NCBI RefSeq assembly: GCF_001693735.1
Contig: NZ_LWDV01000010.1
Location: 1-50,362 of the forward strand
Source of the DNA: Orenia metallireducens
GTDB lineage: Bacteria; Bacillota; Halanaerobiia; Halobacteroidales; Halobacteroidaceae
Direction: 5' to 3'
Length of the DNA stretch: 50,362 nt
Of the stretch, positions 42,054-50,305 are shown piece after piece. The notes beneath the pieces are model-generated. The model saw only the letters and a program-made list of their open reading frames with translations, ran no database searches and was not told where the DNA came from. A program made the translations under genes and the position numbers. Each line of letters begins with the position of its first letter. Positions within the stretch are counted from its first letter, which is position 1.

Positions 42054-43316
42054 ATGAATATTATTAAAGAAAAATTCATAAAAAGGAGAATATCTGAAGA
42101 AGTAAAATTTAAACTCTTACTCCTTTACCCTATTTCATTAATATTATCTGCCTTTGTCTTTGAGCATCCAACAGAGATTAATCATGGATTTAAAAATATC
42201 ATCTTATCTAGCGATCTCCTAATTAGCGACTATTTAGGTATTGGAGGGGTAGGAGCCACCCTTCTTAATTCAGGCATCTTAGGACTATTCTCATTATTAT
42301 TACTAAAAGTAAACAAAGTCAGACTAACAGGAATAAGTATAGCTGCTATCTTCACTGTAATGGGCTTTTCTATGTTTGGAAAGAACATATTTAATATAAT
42401 ACCAGTAATTATTGGAGTAAAGCTATATTCCTTTTATCAAAAAGAACCTTTAAGTAAATTTATAATTGTGGCTTTATTCAGTACAGCCTTGGCTCCTGTA
42501 GTCAGTCAGAGTATTCTGTTCTTTGGTTTTACAAGTAAGGGGATATTATTAGCCACTCTATTTGGAATAGTTACAGGGTTTATCATCTCACCAGTTGCCT
42601 CCCATTTATTGAGTAGTCATCAAGGATTCAATTTATATAATATAGGCTTTAGTGCAGGATTAATAGGAACCTTATTGATGTCATTATTCCGCTCCTATGG
42701 GATCGAGTATAATAAGCAATTAATTTGGACAAATCAATACTCTAAAGAGCTAAGAATACCTCTGTTATTTTATTTCTTATCGATGCTTCTAATTGGATAT
42801 CTATTAAATAAGGAGTCCTTTAAAAGATTAAAGAAATTATGGAAGAGATCAGGTAGGATAGTAACAGATTTTGTAACCCTTGATACCTTTGCAGTAACAC
42901 TACTTAATATGGGCTTAATGGGTCTACTCTATATGTTGATATTAACTCTTATTGGGAGCCCTTTAAATGGTCCCACAGTTGGTGGTTTATTTACTATTGT
43001 TGGCTTTTCAGCTTTTGGTAAGCATCCCTTCAATACAATACCTGTAGCTTGTGGAGTATTGCTAGGCAGTGTCACAAAGATTTGGGGGCTTGCTGACCCA
43101 GGTCTGATCTTAGCATTACTATTCTCTACAACTTTAGCCCCAATTACAGGAGTATTTGGTAGTTTAAGTGGATTACTTGCGGGTTTTTTACATCTATCTG
43201 TAGTAATGAATATAGGATACTTACATGGGGGGTTGAATCTATACAATAATGGCTTTGCTGGAGGATTGGTAGCTATAATTCTCTTTCCCATATTAGATTC
43301 TCTAAAAAAGGAGTGA
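42054..43316 (+). CDS. DUF1576 integral membrane protein
   Basis: A 420-residue protein with about 10-12 membrane helices. It has two halves that resemble each other: TVMGFSMFGKNIFNIIPVII in the first and TIVGFSAFGKHPFNTIPVAC in the second, each after a LLNxG segment, so it arose by internal duplication like many transporters. The family function is not known. The ATG at 42054 touches the ribosome site AAAAGGAG directly, which is too close; an ATT codon at 42060 is at normal spacing, so the true start may be unusual. It is followed by a small gene with 5 nt spacing. Confidence 0.78.
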   Translation: MNIIKEKFIKRRISEEVKFKLLLLYPISLILSAFVFEHPTEINHGFKNIILSSDLLISDYLGIGGVGATLLNSGILGLFSLLLLKVNKVRLTGISIAAIFTVMGFSMFGKNIFNIIPVIIGVKLYSFYQKEPLSKFIIVALFSTALAPVVSQSILFFGFTSKGILLATLFGIVTGFIISPVASHLLSSHQGFNLYNIGFSAGLIGTLLMSLFRSYGIEYNKQLIWTNQYSKELRIPLLFYFLSMLLIGYLLNKESFKRLKKLWKRSGRIVTDFVTLDTFAVTLLNMGLMGLLYMLILTLIGSPLNGPTVGGLFTIVGFSAFGKHPFNTIPVACGVLLGSVTKIWGLADPGLILALLFSTTLAPITGVFGSLSGLLAGFLHLSVVMNIGYLHGGLNLYNNGFAGGLVAIILFPILDSLKKE

Positions 43317-43321
43317 TACAT

Positions 43322-43669
43322 ATGAAACATGAGAAGATGAAGATAATTAAGATTCTTGATGAAATCTTATCCCTCTCTTTTAATAATAAAGCAGATGAAA
43401 TAGATATTAAGATCAAGGTCAACCAAGAACAGACAATAATTAAATTTAAAGATAATTCTCTAAATCTAAATAAAGATAGAGTTGAAGAGATAGAAGAGAT
43501 GTTAAATATAGAGAAACAGCCTGAAGTAGAAGAGTATTATTGGGAATTGATTGGACAAAATGACTATTGTGATGAATTATCTGTAGTGGGTTTAATGATA
43601 GATAAAGCAATAATTACTTATAACCCCCAAGAAGGGCTTGAAGTAACCCTATATAGAAATAATCAAGAA
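43322..43669 (+). CDS. hypothetical small acidic protein downstream of DUF1576
   Basis: A 116-residue protein of no recognised family. It is charged and has no membrane segments: MKHEKMKIIKILDEILSLSF begins a helix, followed by repeated beta-like DIKIKVNQEQTIIKFKDNS and a pattern of Asp/Glu/Lys. Ribosome site AAGGAGTG and the ATG lie right after the DUF1576 stop, so the two are probably cotranscribed and may work together. The stop is at 43670-43672. Confidence 0.6.
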
Positions 43670-43672
43670 TAG

Positions 43673-43710
43673 AAAAGAGCCTTTTACTGTTAACAGTAAA
43701 AGGCTCTTTT
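43673..43710. terminator. bidirectional terminator between the small gene and sleB
   Basis: Perfect 38-nt palindrome: AAAAGAGCCTTTTACTGTT and its complement. It ends in TTTT on the plus strand and TTTTCT on the minus strand, and lies between two convergent stop codons (43672 and 43713). Confidence 0.9.
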
Positions 43711-43712
43711 AA

Positions 43713-44399
43713 TTATGCTGCAAAGAAATGTCGTCCGATTCTAGTAATTATTGGACGTGTATAAATCCAATAAGAGGTTACCTTAGCTGGATTATAATAG
43801 AATACAGCTCCTCCAGTTGGGTCCCACCCTTTTAAGGCTGCTTCTACAGCTTTAAGCATACTTGGGGCTGGATCTAACCAGAACTGTCCATCATGTACAG
43901 CTGTAAATGCCCAAGGTTGGAAGATTACTCCCTTAATTGTATTGGGGAAACGATTATCTAGTACCCTATTAATTACAACTGAGGCAACAGCTACTTGTCC
44001 TTTAAAACTCTCTCCTCTAGCTTCGGAATAAACTATTCTTAATAATAGTTCCATCTCCTCAGCAGTTACATTTAATCGATAATTTAAATTACTCACATTT
44101 AAATTATGATTATTCTTTAATTTATTAATAGTTTCATATCCTGCAAAACCATCAATTCTGAGGTTATAGTTTTTTTGGAATTCAATTACAGCCCTTTCTG
44201 TGATAGGACCATAATACCCAGTAGGCTCAACATCAAAATATCCTTTACTTGCTAACATACTCTGTAAAGCTTTAACATCCCTTCCACGACTACCGAAGTA
44301 TAACATTCTATTGCCTAAAACAGTTGCTTCGCCAACTGAGGTCACAGAAATCATCAAAGCTAGTATCATCACAAAAGTAATTGTAAATTTATTCTTCAT
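43713..44399 (-). CDS. sleB: spore cortex-lytic enzyme SleB
   Basis: A 228-residue secreted cell-wall hydrolase. A signal peptide (residues 1-26, ISVTSVGEATVLG) is followed by a peptidoglycan-binding domain (SRGRDVKALQSMLASKGYFD, GPITERAVIEFQKNY) and the SleB catalytic domain (LLLRIVYSEARGESFKGQVA, SVVINRVLDNRFPNTIKGVI, QPWAFTAVHDG) with the catalytic Glu of SEARGE. It is a lytic transglycosylase that degrades cortex during spore germination. Its presence is the main evidence for sporulation. No ypeB partner is adjacent. Ribosome site GGAGGTG. Confidence 0.93.
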   Translation of the reverse strand: MKNKFTITFVMILALMISVTSVGEATVLGNRMLYFGSRGRDVKALQSMLASKGYFDVEPTGYYGPITERAVIEFQKNYNLRIDGFAGYETINKLKNNHNLNVSNLNYRLNVTAEEMELLLRIVYSEARGESFKGQVAVASVVINRVLDNRFPNTIKGVIFQPWAFTAVHDGQFWLDPAPSMLKAVEAALKGWDPTGGAVFYYNPAKVTSYWIYTRPIITRIGRHFFAA

Positions 44400-44524
44400 G
44401 ATTCTTCACCTCCAAAGTTTAATTAACGAATCTAATTATACAGATATAGCCCCTATCATTCAACGGTATTTATTGTAAATAATTTTTGAAGTAAATAGAA
44501 ATAATATATTTAGGAGGTGAGAAG

Positions 44525-44892
44525 ATGTTTGCCCGATTGAATATACGATATATTATGGTATTTTGTTGGATTGTTGCTTTTATAATCTTATAAGCTATAT
44601 TACAGTTTTTTTACCAACTAAATTATTAGTTGACAACTTAAATAATATTGAGAAATTAATAACAGCTGATGATTGGAGTCTAGCCAAAAAGAATCTAAGT
44701 AACTTAGAAAAGAATTGGGATAATAGGTTAGTAATACAACTTAGCAATGAAACTGCAGAGATTTATGAGTTTGAAAGAACATTAGGTCAGCTAAGAACAT
44801 TAATAAAGCATAAAGAGGATGACTCTCTTGAACACTTAGGCCTTTTAAAAGTAATCTCACAAAATTTAACTGATGTCTTCCCACGTCCTTAA
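44525..44892 (+). pseudogene. DUF4363 protein gene, frameshifted
   Basis: From the ATG at 44525 (AGGAGGTGAG just upstream) the protein reads MFARLNIRYIMVFCWIVAFIIL, a membrane segment, then TAA. In the next frame the body starts within a few codons: ISYITVFLPTKLLVDNLNNI, then EKLITADDWSLAKKNLSNLE and the rest to 44892. That is the DUF4363 layout, an N-terminal helix with a helical extracellular part. A single-base change near 44588 explains it. The frame of the second part has no ribosome site of its own. Just before DUF421, a common partner. A sequencing error is possible. Confidence 0.72.
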
Positions 44893-44905
44893 AGGAGGGA
44901 TATAA

Positions 44906-45583
44906 TTGACAGATTTTCTCTCATATTCAATTAGAGTTTTATTAATCTATACCTTTACTTATTTTGGTACTAGGATATTATCTAAGAAAGCTATTGCTCA
45001 AATGACATCCTACGAAATGGCTGGTGTCATACTTCTAGCAACTCTTTCTGCTGAGCCCTTAATCACTAAAGTTACTACTAAGGCTTTATTTGGAACTGGA
45101 TTTCTTATCTTTTTAATAATCTTAACAAGTAGATTGACCCTTACCGAAAAGTTAACTCCAATTCTAGAACATAAACTAACAGTATTAGTTGAAGATGGAC
45201 AACTTGACATGGGAGCATTAAAAGGTATAGATTTAAGTTTAAATCAGATGAAAGGACTATTAAGACAAAAGGGATATAATAAGGTTGCAGATTTAGAGTA
45301 CGCTATATTGGAACCACAAGGACAGCTATCGGTTATTTCTAAATCACAAAAAAGATCTCTACAGCCTAGTGATTTAAATATTAGTACTCAATACGAAGGT
45401 TTAATAGTCCCACTAATTATTGATGGGATTATTATAAAGAAGAATCTTGAACACGTTAAGTTGAACTAAAGATGGTTAATTGGGAAGCTAAGAAAACAGG
45501 GAATAACCGATTATAAGAATCAAGTCAACTTAGCTGAATTAGATACTTCAGGGAATCTATCGATATCTAAAAATAATGCTTGA
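44906..45583 (+). pseudogene. DUF421 (YetF-type) membrane protein gene with in-frame stop
   Basis: Translation from TTG at 44906 (AAAGGAGGG upstream) gives a DUF421 protein: two or three membrane helices (FLSYSIRVLLIYTFTYFGTR, AGVILLATLSAEP), then LTVLVEDGQLDMGALKG and the family domain LSLNQMKGLLRQKGYNKVADL, ending at TAA (45467-45469). The same frame continues past the stop: RWLIGKLRKQGITDYKNQ then LAELDTSGNLSIS, to TGA at 45581-45583. That extra part is the second half of the C-terminal domain in relatives. So one codon, TAA, has broken the gene. A 187-residue shorter protein may still be made. Confidence 0.75.
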
Positions 45584-45753
45584 TCATTTATTTTTTTATT
45601 TATAAATCAAAGAGATACCTTCTGCTACTATTCTATATAAAGATAAGATTAATATCATTAATTAGAATATCAGTATAATTTATATAAAAAGATTAAAAAT
45701 AGTATAAACTATATATTAAAATAAGATTTAAATTTTCTAAAAGGAGGAGAAAA

Positions 45754-46221
45754 ATGAAAAAAAGCATAATTCTAATAGCAGTATTACTCGTTGGAACTTC
45801 TATCTTCTATGGATACTATAATTTAAACTTAGCAGAAGCGAAAACACCATCATGGTTTTGGAGTTTATCACCTACTACAAGGTTGATGGTTAACACTGTT
45901 CATGCTGAAGCTAAAGGAGAACCTTTTCTTGCCAAGGTTGCAGTAGCAGCAGTTATTATGAATCGTGTCAGAAGTCATAAGTTTCCTAATACAATTGCGG
46001 GTGTTATTTATCAGCCTTGGGCCTTTACCCCTGTAGCCCATGGACTTGTCTGGAGCCAAAGACCTACTGAAGATTCAATTAGAGCAACTCTTTCAGCTAT
46101 CAGAGGATGGGACCCTACATATGGCTGTCTCTACTTCTACAATCCAGCTACATCTACTTCTAGATGGATTTACTCTAGAAGAACAGTCCGTAAAATAGGT
46201 AAGCATATTTTTGCTAAATAA
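45754..46221 (+). CDS. SleB-like cell-wall hydrolase without binding domain
   Basis: A 155-residue secreted or anchored hydrolase. The signal sequence (MKKSIILIAVLLVGTSIFYG) is followed directly by the SleB catalytic domain (RLMVNTVHAEAKGEPFLAKV, AVIMNRVRSHKFPNTIAGVI, QPWAFTPVAHGLVW) with the catalytic Glu in HAEAKGE. The peptidoglycan-binding domain of SleB is absent, as in CwlJ/YkvT-like proteins. It may act in germination or in wall turnover. It has a separate strong ribosome site (AAAGGAGGAG) and its own terminator. It shares long matches with SleB at 43713-44399. Confidence 0.87.
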   Translation: MKKSIILIAVLLVGTSIFYGYYNLNLAEAKTPSWFWSLSPTTRLMVNTVHAEAKGEPFLAKVAVAAVIMNRVRSHKFPNTIAGVIYQPWAFTPVAHGLVWSQRPTEDSIRATLSAIRGWDPTYGCLYFYNPATSTSRWIYSRRTVRKIGKHIFAK

Positions 46222-46234
46222 ATTAGCTCTACTT

Positions 46235-46268
46235 AAATAGCCCTACTGAAATTTCAGTAGGGCTATTT
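46235..46268 (+). terminator. terminator of the SleB-like gene
   Basis: Perfect 34-nt palindrome, AAATAGCCCTACTGAAA and its complement, 14 nt after the stop and followed by TATTTC. A good intrinsic terminator on the plus strand. Confidence 0.88.
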
Positions 46269-46401
46269 TATTTCTAAGTATAACAGATTAATCTCTTATT
46301 TCACTATTCTTACTAGTAGCATAGACAACCTCTCTAAAATTCACTAATCCTTTTTCAAAGATATATTGACGCGTTATGCTAGTTAAATTTAAATAGAAAA
46401 A

Positions 46402-46470
46402 CCCCAGCAAAAGATGTTATCCTATAATAAATACAACCAATATTTAAAATAGGAGGATAACATATGCTGG
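46402..46470 (+). promoter_or_regulatory. hairpin that can hide the transposase ribosome site
   Basis: The upstream arm CCAGC...ATGTTATCCT (46404-46423) is complementary to AGGATAACAT..GCTGG (46454-46470), which covers part of the AGGAGG site and the ATG. A message coming from outside would fold up; one starting at the internal TATAAT between the arms would not. Confidence 0.6.
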
Positions 46471-47402
46471 AGTCCAATAACTATTATACCATAGAAATTG
46501 AAAATTTAAGAGACTTTATTACTATTATTTATGTTATAATTGATGACATTTATCAAGAAGTAACCCCAACACATATTAAAGAACGCCGTAATATTGATAA
46601 AGCAATCCTTTCTGATAGTGAGATAATTACTATCAGTATTGTAGGTGAATCACTTACTATTGATTCTGAAAAATCGTGGTTTAATTTTGTAAAAAAGAAT
46701 CTAAAGGATTTATTTCCACAAGTATGTCATAGGACTAGGTTTAATAGAACTCTTAGAAATCTACATACTGTAATAGGAGAAATAAGTAAAAAACTGACTC
46801 AAATTCTAAATTATCAGTATGATAATTATAGAATTGTGGATAGTATGCCTATTCCAGTATGTGAATTTGCGAGAGCACATTTTAATAAAACTTTCAGCGA
46901 AGCTGAATATGGTAATTGTGCATCTAAAAAAGAAACTTATTTTGGTTTTAAACTACATGCTCTTGTTACTTTAAATGGATATATTACTGATTTTAATTTA
47001 ACTCCAGCTAATGTAGATGATAGAGAAACTCTATGGGAACTAACTTCGCCATATCATTCTTTAAAAATTATAGGAGATAAAGGATATATCAGTAATGACT
47101 TAAATGATATCTTAAAAGATGAGAAAAATATTGATCTTATCCCTATAAAACGAAAGAATAGTAAAACTCCATATTCAGAGTCTTTTAAAAGAACAATCTC
47201 TAAAATCAGAAGAAGAATTGAGACATCTTTTTCTCAACTTACAGATCAACTTAATATATCAAATGTACTCGCCAAATCTCTTTGGGGATTAACAGTTAGA
47301 ATTAAAGTTAAAATTTTAGCACATAACTTGGGTTATTTTATTAATAAGTCTCTTGGGAAAACAGTTACTATAGGTCGTATTAAAGATTTAATATTTGGAT
47401 AA
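46464..47402 (+). CDS. IS982-family DDE transposase
   Basis: A 312-residue transposase, apparently intact. Motifs: LSDSEIITISIVGE in the N-terminus, IVDSMPIPVCEFARAH (first Asp of the DDE triad), KKETYFGFKLHALVTLNGYI, LKIIGDKGYISNDLND (second Asp) and ISKIRRRIETSFSQLTD (Glu). Starts at ATG 46464 with AGGAGG. No frameshift is seen. Base use is like its surroundings. A strong stem covers its start. Confidence 0.9.
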   Translation: MLESNNYYTIEIENLRDFITIIYVIIDDIYQEVTPTHIKERRNIDKAILSDSEIITISIVGESLTIDSEKSWFNFVKKNLKDLFPQVCHRTRFNRTLRNLHTVIGEISKKLTQILNYQYDNYRIVDSMPIPVCEFARAHFNKTFSEAEYGNCASKKETYFGFKLHALVTLNGYITDFNLTPANVDDRETLWELTSPYHSLKIIGDKGYISNDLNDILKDEKNIDLIPIKRKNSKTPYSESFKRTISKIRRRIETSFSQLTDQLNISNVLAKSLWGLTVRIKVKILAHNLGYFINKSLGKTVTIGRIKDLIFG

Positions 47403-47497
47403 AAATAACTTTTGGTTTATTCATAATTTCAATGTACTTTTTTTAGCTTTTTACCGGTAAATTTATCCATATGGTTTTTCTGTGTATTAGCACAATG

Positions 47498-47584
47498 AGT
47501 CAATATATATACTTTTATAACAATGAAAGAATACAATTGAAAAACGGCATGAGTCCGATTGAATATCGAATTCATGCCGCTTAG
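47498..47584 (+). pseudogene. IS3-family transposase remnant (C-terminus only)
   Basis: The reading frame ending in TAG at 47582-47584 encodes SQYIYFYNNERIQLKNGMSP then IEYRIHAA, the classical last 28 residues of an IS3-family orfB (integrase) protein, YNxxRIQ...GMSPxEYR. Nothing of the earlier part is seen between it and the IS982 gene, so the IS3 copy has been cut by the IS982 insertion or a deletion. The typical IS3-like tail GGAGTTTTTTTAACTGCCTA follows to about 47640. Confidence 0.8.
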
Positions 47585-47679
47585 GAGTTTTTTTAACTGC
47601 CTACTTGACAAGGGCACCTTTACTATGGGCATTTTTTTATTAATTTTTTATTTAGTTCAATTTAATTTTACAATGAAGC

Positions 47680-47994
47680 AATACTTCTTACCCAGGCAAT
47701 ATGAGAATAGATACTATCGATGCTTAAGCCAATTAATGAAGTATTTAACGCTTCAAACTTATCATAATTTCTCGAAAAGAAGATAAATTCAGTGGTACAG
47801 ACTGGGGTAAAATCAGAAGGATGAGAAAACAACATCCCCCATTGTCCCCGATAATTTGATGAAGAGATTTCTCCTTGATTAGTTGGAGCAGTAAAATCTG
47901 GTGCAGGTTGATTTATTGTAGGGAGTGTAGCTTCTTTACTTTCCACTTCCTGAGCATTATCTAATTTAAGCCCTTCAGTTAAGAAATTAGCCAT
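47680..47994 (-). pseudogene. peroxiredoxin gene, truncated by an IS end
   Basis: About 105 residues of a 1-Cys type (Prx6) peroxiredoxin that normally has about 210-220. It starts MANFLTEGLKLDNAQEVESK and has PAPDFTAPTNQGEISSSNYR and the active-site FSHPSDFTPVCTTEF with the peroxidatic Cys. It ends after LIGLSIDSIYSHIAWVRSI; then only ASL and a stop made by IS3-tail DNA. The C-terminal half of the fold is missing, so it is not a working enzyme. Confidence 0.82.
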
Positions 47995-48089
47995 ATGCTT
48001 TTCAATTCCTTTTAAAAATATCTATCTAAAACTTATTCAATTAAAAGGAGCTTTATATCTAACTTGAAAGTATATAAGTCTAAAAATAA

Positions 48090-48119
48090 AATACTCCCTA
48101 GTAATTACTAGGGAGTATT
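48090..48119 (-). terminator. terminator of the chemotaxis receptor gene
   Basis: Perfect palindrome AATACTCCCTAGTAA and its complement, 30 nt, followed on the minus strand by TTATTTTTAGAC. It lies 4 nt after the receptor stop. Confidence 0.85.
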
Positions 48120-48123
48120 AGTA

Positions 48124-49977
48124 TTATAATTTAAATCTAGCTATCTCTCCTTGTAAAATCTGTGCAATCTCAGCTAGTTCTTGAGAAGAATCACTGACCT
48201 GTTGTGACATAGCACTAATCTCATTGGAACCACCTTTTACCTGCTCACTATTCTCTGCCAAACTTTGAGTAGAGTGTGCCACCTCTTCAATATAGGCTGA
48301 TGTCTCTTGAATTGAAGTTTTGATTTGCTTGAAGAATTCACCAGTCTCCTCAACAATATTCTTACCTTCTTCAGTCTTACTCTCTACCTCCTTAACTGCC
48401 TCCAACCCATCTTTTGAATTTTTCTGTGTATTTTTAATCAAATTACTGATTTCACCAGTAGCCTTGGAAGTATCTTCAGCAAGGCTCCTAATTTCATCTG
48501 CTACAACAGCAAAACCACGACCATACTCACCAGCTCTAGCTGCCTCAATAGCTGCATTTAATGCCAAAAGATTTGTCTGTTCTGCTATATTATTAATCAA
48601 CTCTACAATCTTTCCTATCTCTTGAGAGTTACTATCTAAATTATTAATAATTCTTACAGTATTTTTTACCATCTGATTAATCTTATTCATACTCTTTACA
48701 GTATCTTCAACATTCTTATTTCCTAAATCTATCTTAGAGTCAACATCTTGAATATGTCCAGCCACCTCTTGACTGCCTGTAGAAATCTGCTGAACACTAC
48801 TTGTCATCTCTCTGATACCGTCATTGTTATTATCAATAGTTGCATTAGTCTCTTCAGCACTAGCAGATAACTCTTGGCTATAACTAGATATTCTCTCTAC
48901 CATATTTAATAATCCACCGAAGAATTGTTGTTGCTGAGAGGTTGTTTGATTAAAGGTCTCTGCTAACTCACCTAATTCATCACTACGGTCAATATTTATT
49001 CTTGTAGTAAAATTACCATTTGCAACCATCTTAATACCCTCTGCAACTTGGATAATTGGCTGACTAAAATTATTAGCTAACCACCAAGCTATTAAACCCG
49101 CTATAATGCCAGCAATTAAGACCATTAGTAAATTTTTAGAAATAAGACTATTGAGTGGTTTAAAGGCTTCTTCAGTTGTCTGCTGTGCTACCAAAGCCCA
49201 CCCTAATCCATCTAGATGTTGATATGACCCTAACATCTCTTCACCAAAAACATTCTCATAAATAATATATCCATCTCCTCCAGCAAGAGCCTTATCCACT
49301 GCTAAAGTTCCTTTTCCGCTCTTTTGAGCTAAAACTACATCATCAAATTGTGGATGAGCAATTGCCACCCCTGTACTATCAGTAATAAAGGCATAACCAG
49401 ATTCACCTAACTTCACTTCGCCTATCATAGTTTGTAGGACTTGAAGGTTAATATCAGCCCCTAATACACCTATAATTTTAGCACCTTTTCTGATTGGTAT
49501 AGCTATTGTAATACAAGGCTCTCCAGTCCCTTGGGATATATAAGAATCTGAGATATAAGTAGAACCTTCTATTGCCCCTTTAAACCAACCCCTATGACTA
49601 AAATCCTCACCTATATATTCAGTACTCTGATTCAGACTGACCAATCTACCTTCTTTATCAGCAACAAAGAACATCTCAAAGATAGGATTCTTATCTAAAT
49701 ATTTTTTAAATATTTTCTGGTGCTCTTTTAAATCCATAGACTGAACCTCATCTAAAGTAGCCATTAAATCCACAATCGTAACCTTCTCTTTAATCCTTTC
49801 ACTTACACGACTGGCCAATTGTTTAGCCAAGATATTATTCTGAGTAATAATTCCATACTTAATTGCTTCTCTTTGATTGATATAACTGAAAGTTCCATAG
49901 ATCAAAACTGGAATAATAGCCAATAACACCAGTGCTAAGATTAACTTCTGTTTTAATTTCAAATTAAATGATACCAT
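48124..49977 (-). CDS. methyl-accepting chemotaxis protein (dCache-HAMP)
   Basis: A 617-residue receptor. First membrane segment at residues 10-30 ([19 protein letters not shown]), then an extracellular dCache_1 sensor of about 250 residues ([41 protein letters not shown]), a second membrane segment ([20 protein letters not shown] near 290), HAMP, and a cytoplasmic signalling domain with the conserved hairpin tip [20 protein letters not shown]. It signals to CheA/CheW for taxis. dCache sensors often bind amino acids or organic acids, but the ligand is not known. It stands alone with a terminator after it and a 34-bp palindrome upstream. Confidence 0.95.
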   Translation of the reverse strand: MVSFNLKLKQKLILALVLLAIIPVLIYGTFSYINQREAIKYGIITQNNILAKQLASRVSERIKEKVTIVDLMATLDEVQSMDLKEHQKIFKKYLDKNPIFEMFFVADKEGRLVSLNQSTEYIGEDFSHRGWFKGAIEGSTYISDSYISQGTGEPCITIAIPIRKGAKIIGVLGADINLQVLQTMIGEVKLGESGYAFITDSTGVAIAHPQFDDVVLAQKSGKGTLAVDKALAGGDGYIIYENVFGEEMLGSYQHLDGLGWALVAQQTTEEAFKPLNSLISKNLLMVLIAGIIAGLIAWWLANNFSQPIIQVAEGIKMVANGNFTTRINIDRSDELGELAETFNQTTSQQQQFFGGLLNMVERISSYSQELSASAEETNATIDNNNDGIREMTSSVQQISTGSQEVAGHIQDVDSKIDLGNKNVEDTVKSMNKINQMVKNTVRIINNLDSNSQEIGKIVELINNIAEQTNLLALNAAIEAARAGEYGRGFAVVADEIRSLAEDTSKATGEISNLIKNTQKNSKDGLEAVKEVESKTEEGKNIVEETGEFFKQIKTSIQETSAYIEEVAHSTQSLAENSEQVKGGSNEISAMSQQVSDSSQELAEIAQILQGEIARFKL

Positions 49978-50080
49978 AACTCTCCTCCCCTTATACCGAA
50001 ATGGCTCTTATTTTTCTTAGGCAGTAATCTATAAATTCTAGAATTAAATATCATTTTCCTGCTTTTTTATTCTATTTTCA

Positions 50081-50114
50081 TTATATGAAGATAATATATA
50101 TTATCTTCATATAA
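50081..50114. repeat. 34-bp perfect palindrome upstream of the receptor gene
   Basis: TTATATGAAGATAA-TATATA-TTATCTTCATATAA. On the minus strand its edge supplies TATAAT, which could be the -10 of the receptor gene 100 nt away, so the palindrome may be an operator. No T run on either side. Confidence 0.7.
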
Positions 50115-50191
50115 AACAATTTCCTATTTTTAACATTAAAATCTAGTTATATTTACTACTTCTTTCCTATAATTTTTAGACAAATTAAAAA

Positions 50192-50218
50192 AAGTTAGTC
50201 TATATTATAGACTAACTT
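50192..50218. terminator. perfect 13-bp hairpin
   Basis: AAGTTAGTCTATA-T-TATAGACTAACTT, a near-complete palindrome. It may be a terminator for a gene to the left or part of the IS boundary. On the minus strand it is followed by TTTTTTAATTTG, which would fit a terminator for transcripts coming from the IS side. Confidence 0.5.
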
Positions 50219-50220
50219 CA

Positions 50221-50249
50221 GGCTGTTGACAAAGTTATTGTCAACAGCC
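50221..50249 (+). repeat. left-end hairpin of IS1182-like element
   Basis: GGCTGTTGACAA and TTGTCAACAGCC, a perfect 12-bp stem with a 5-nt loop. Similar hairpins are typical of the ends of IS1182-type insertion sequences and can stop read-through into the transposase. A TATAAT follows at about 50266. Confidence 0.65.
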
Positions 50250-50305
50250 TTTTCTATTTATGGTATAATATAATTGACAATATATCTAAAAGGAGAAATA
50301 GAATT

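Larger units (their letters stand above)
46370..47450 (+). mobile_element. IS982-family insertion sequence (ends approximate)
   Basis: Transposase gene plus flanks of about 100 nt left and 50 nt right. Left end is probably near GACGCGTTATGCTAG (46369 onwards). I cannot find its inverted copy on the right, so the right end is truncated, or the ends differ, or I misplaced them. It lies directly beside a fragment of an IS3-family transposase, whose left part is missing. Confidence 0.6.
49978..50305. other. 328-nt intergenic region upstream of receptor gene and IS1182-like element
   Basis: Holds a 34-bp palindrome (50081-50114), a 27-nt hairpin (50192-50218) and the end hairpin and promoter of an IS1182-like element (50221-50290). 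Confidence 0.6.

Noticed and set aside
42929-43330. 133-codon minus-strand frame inside DUF1576
   Set aside because: Antisense to a conserved membrane protein with internal duplication; composition rich in Pro and Lys as expected for a shadow.
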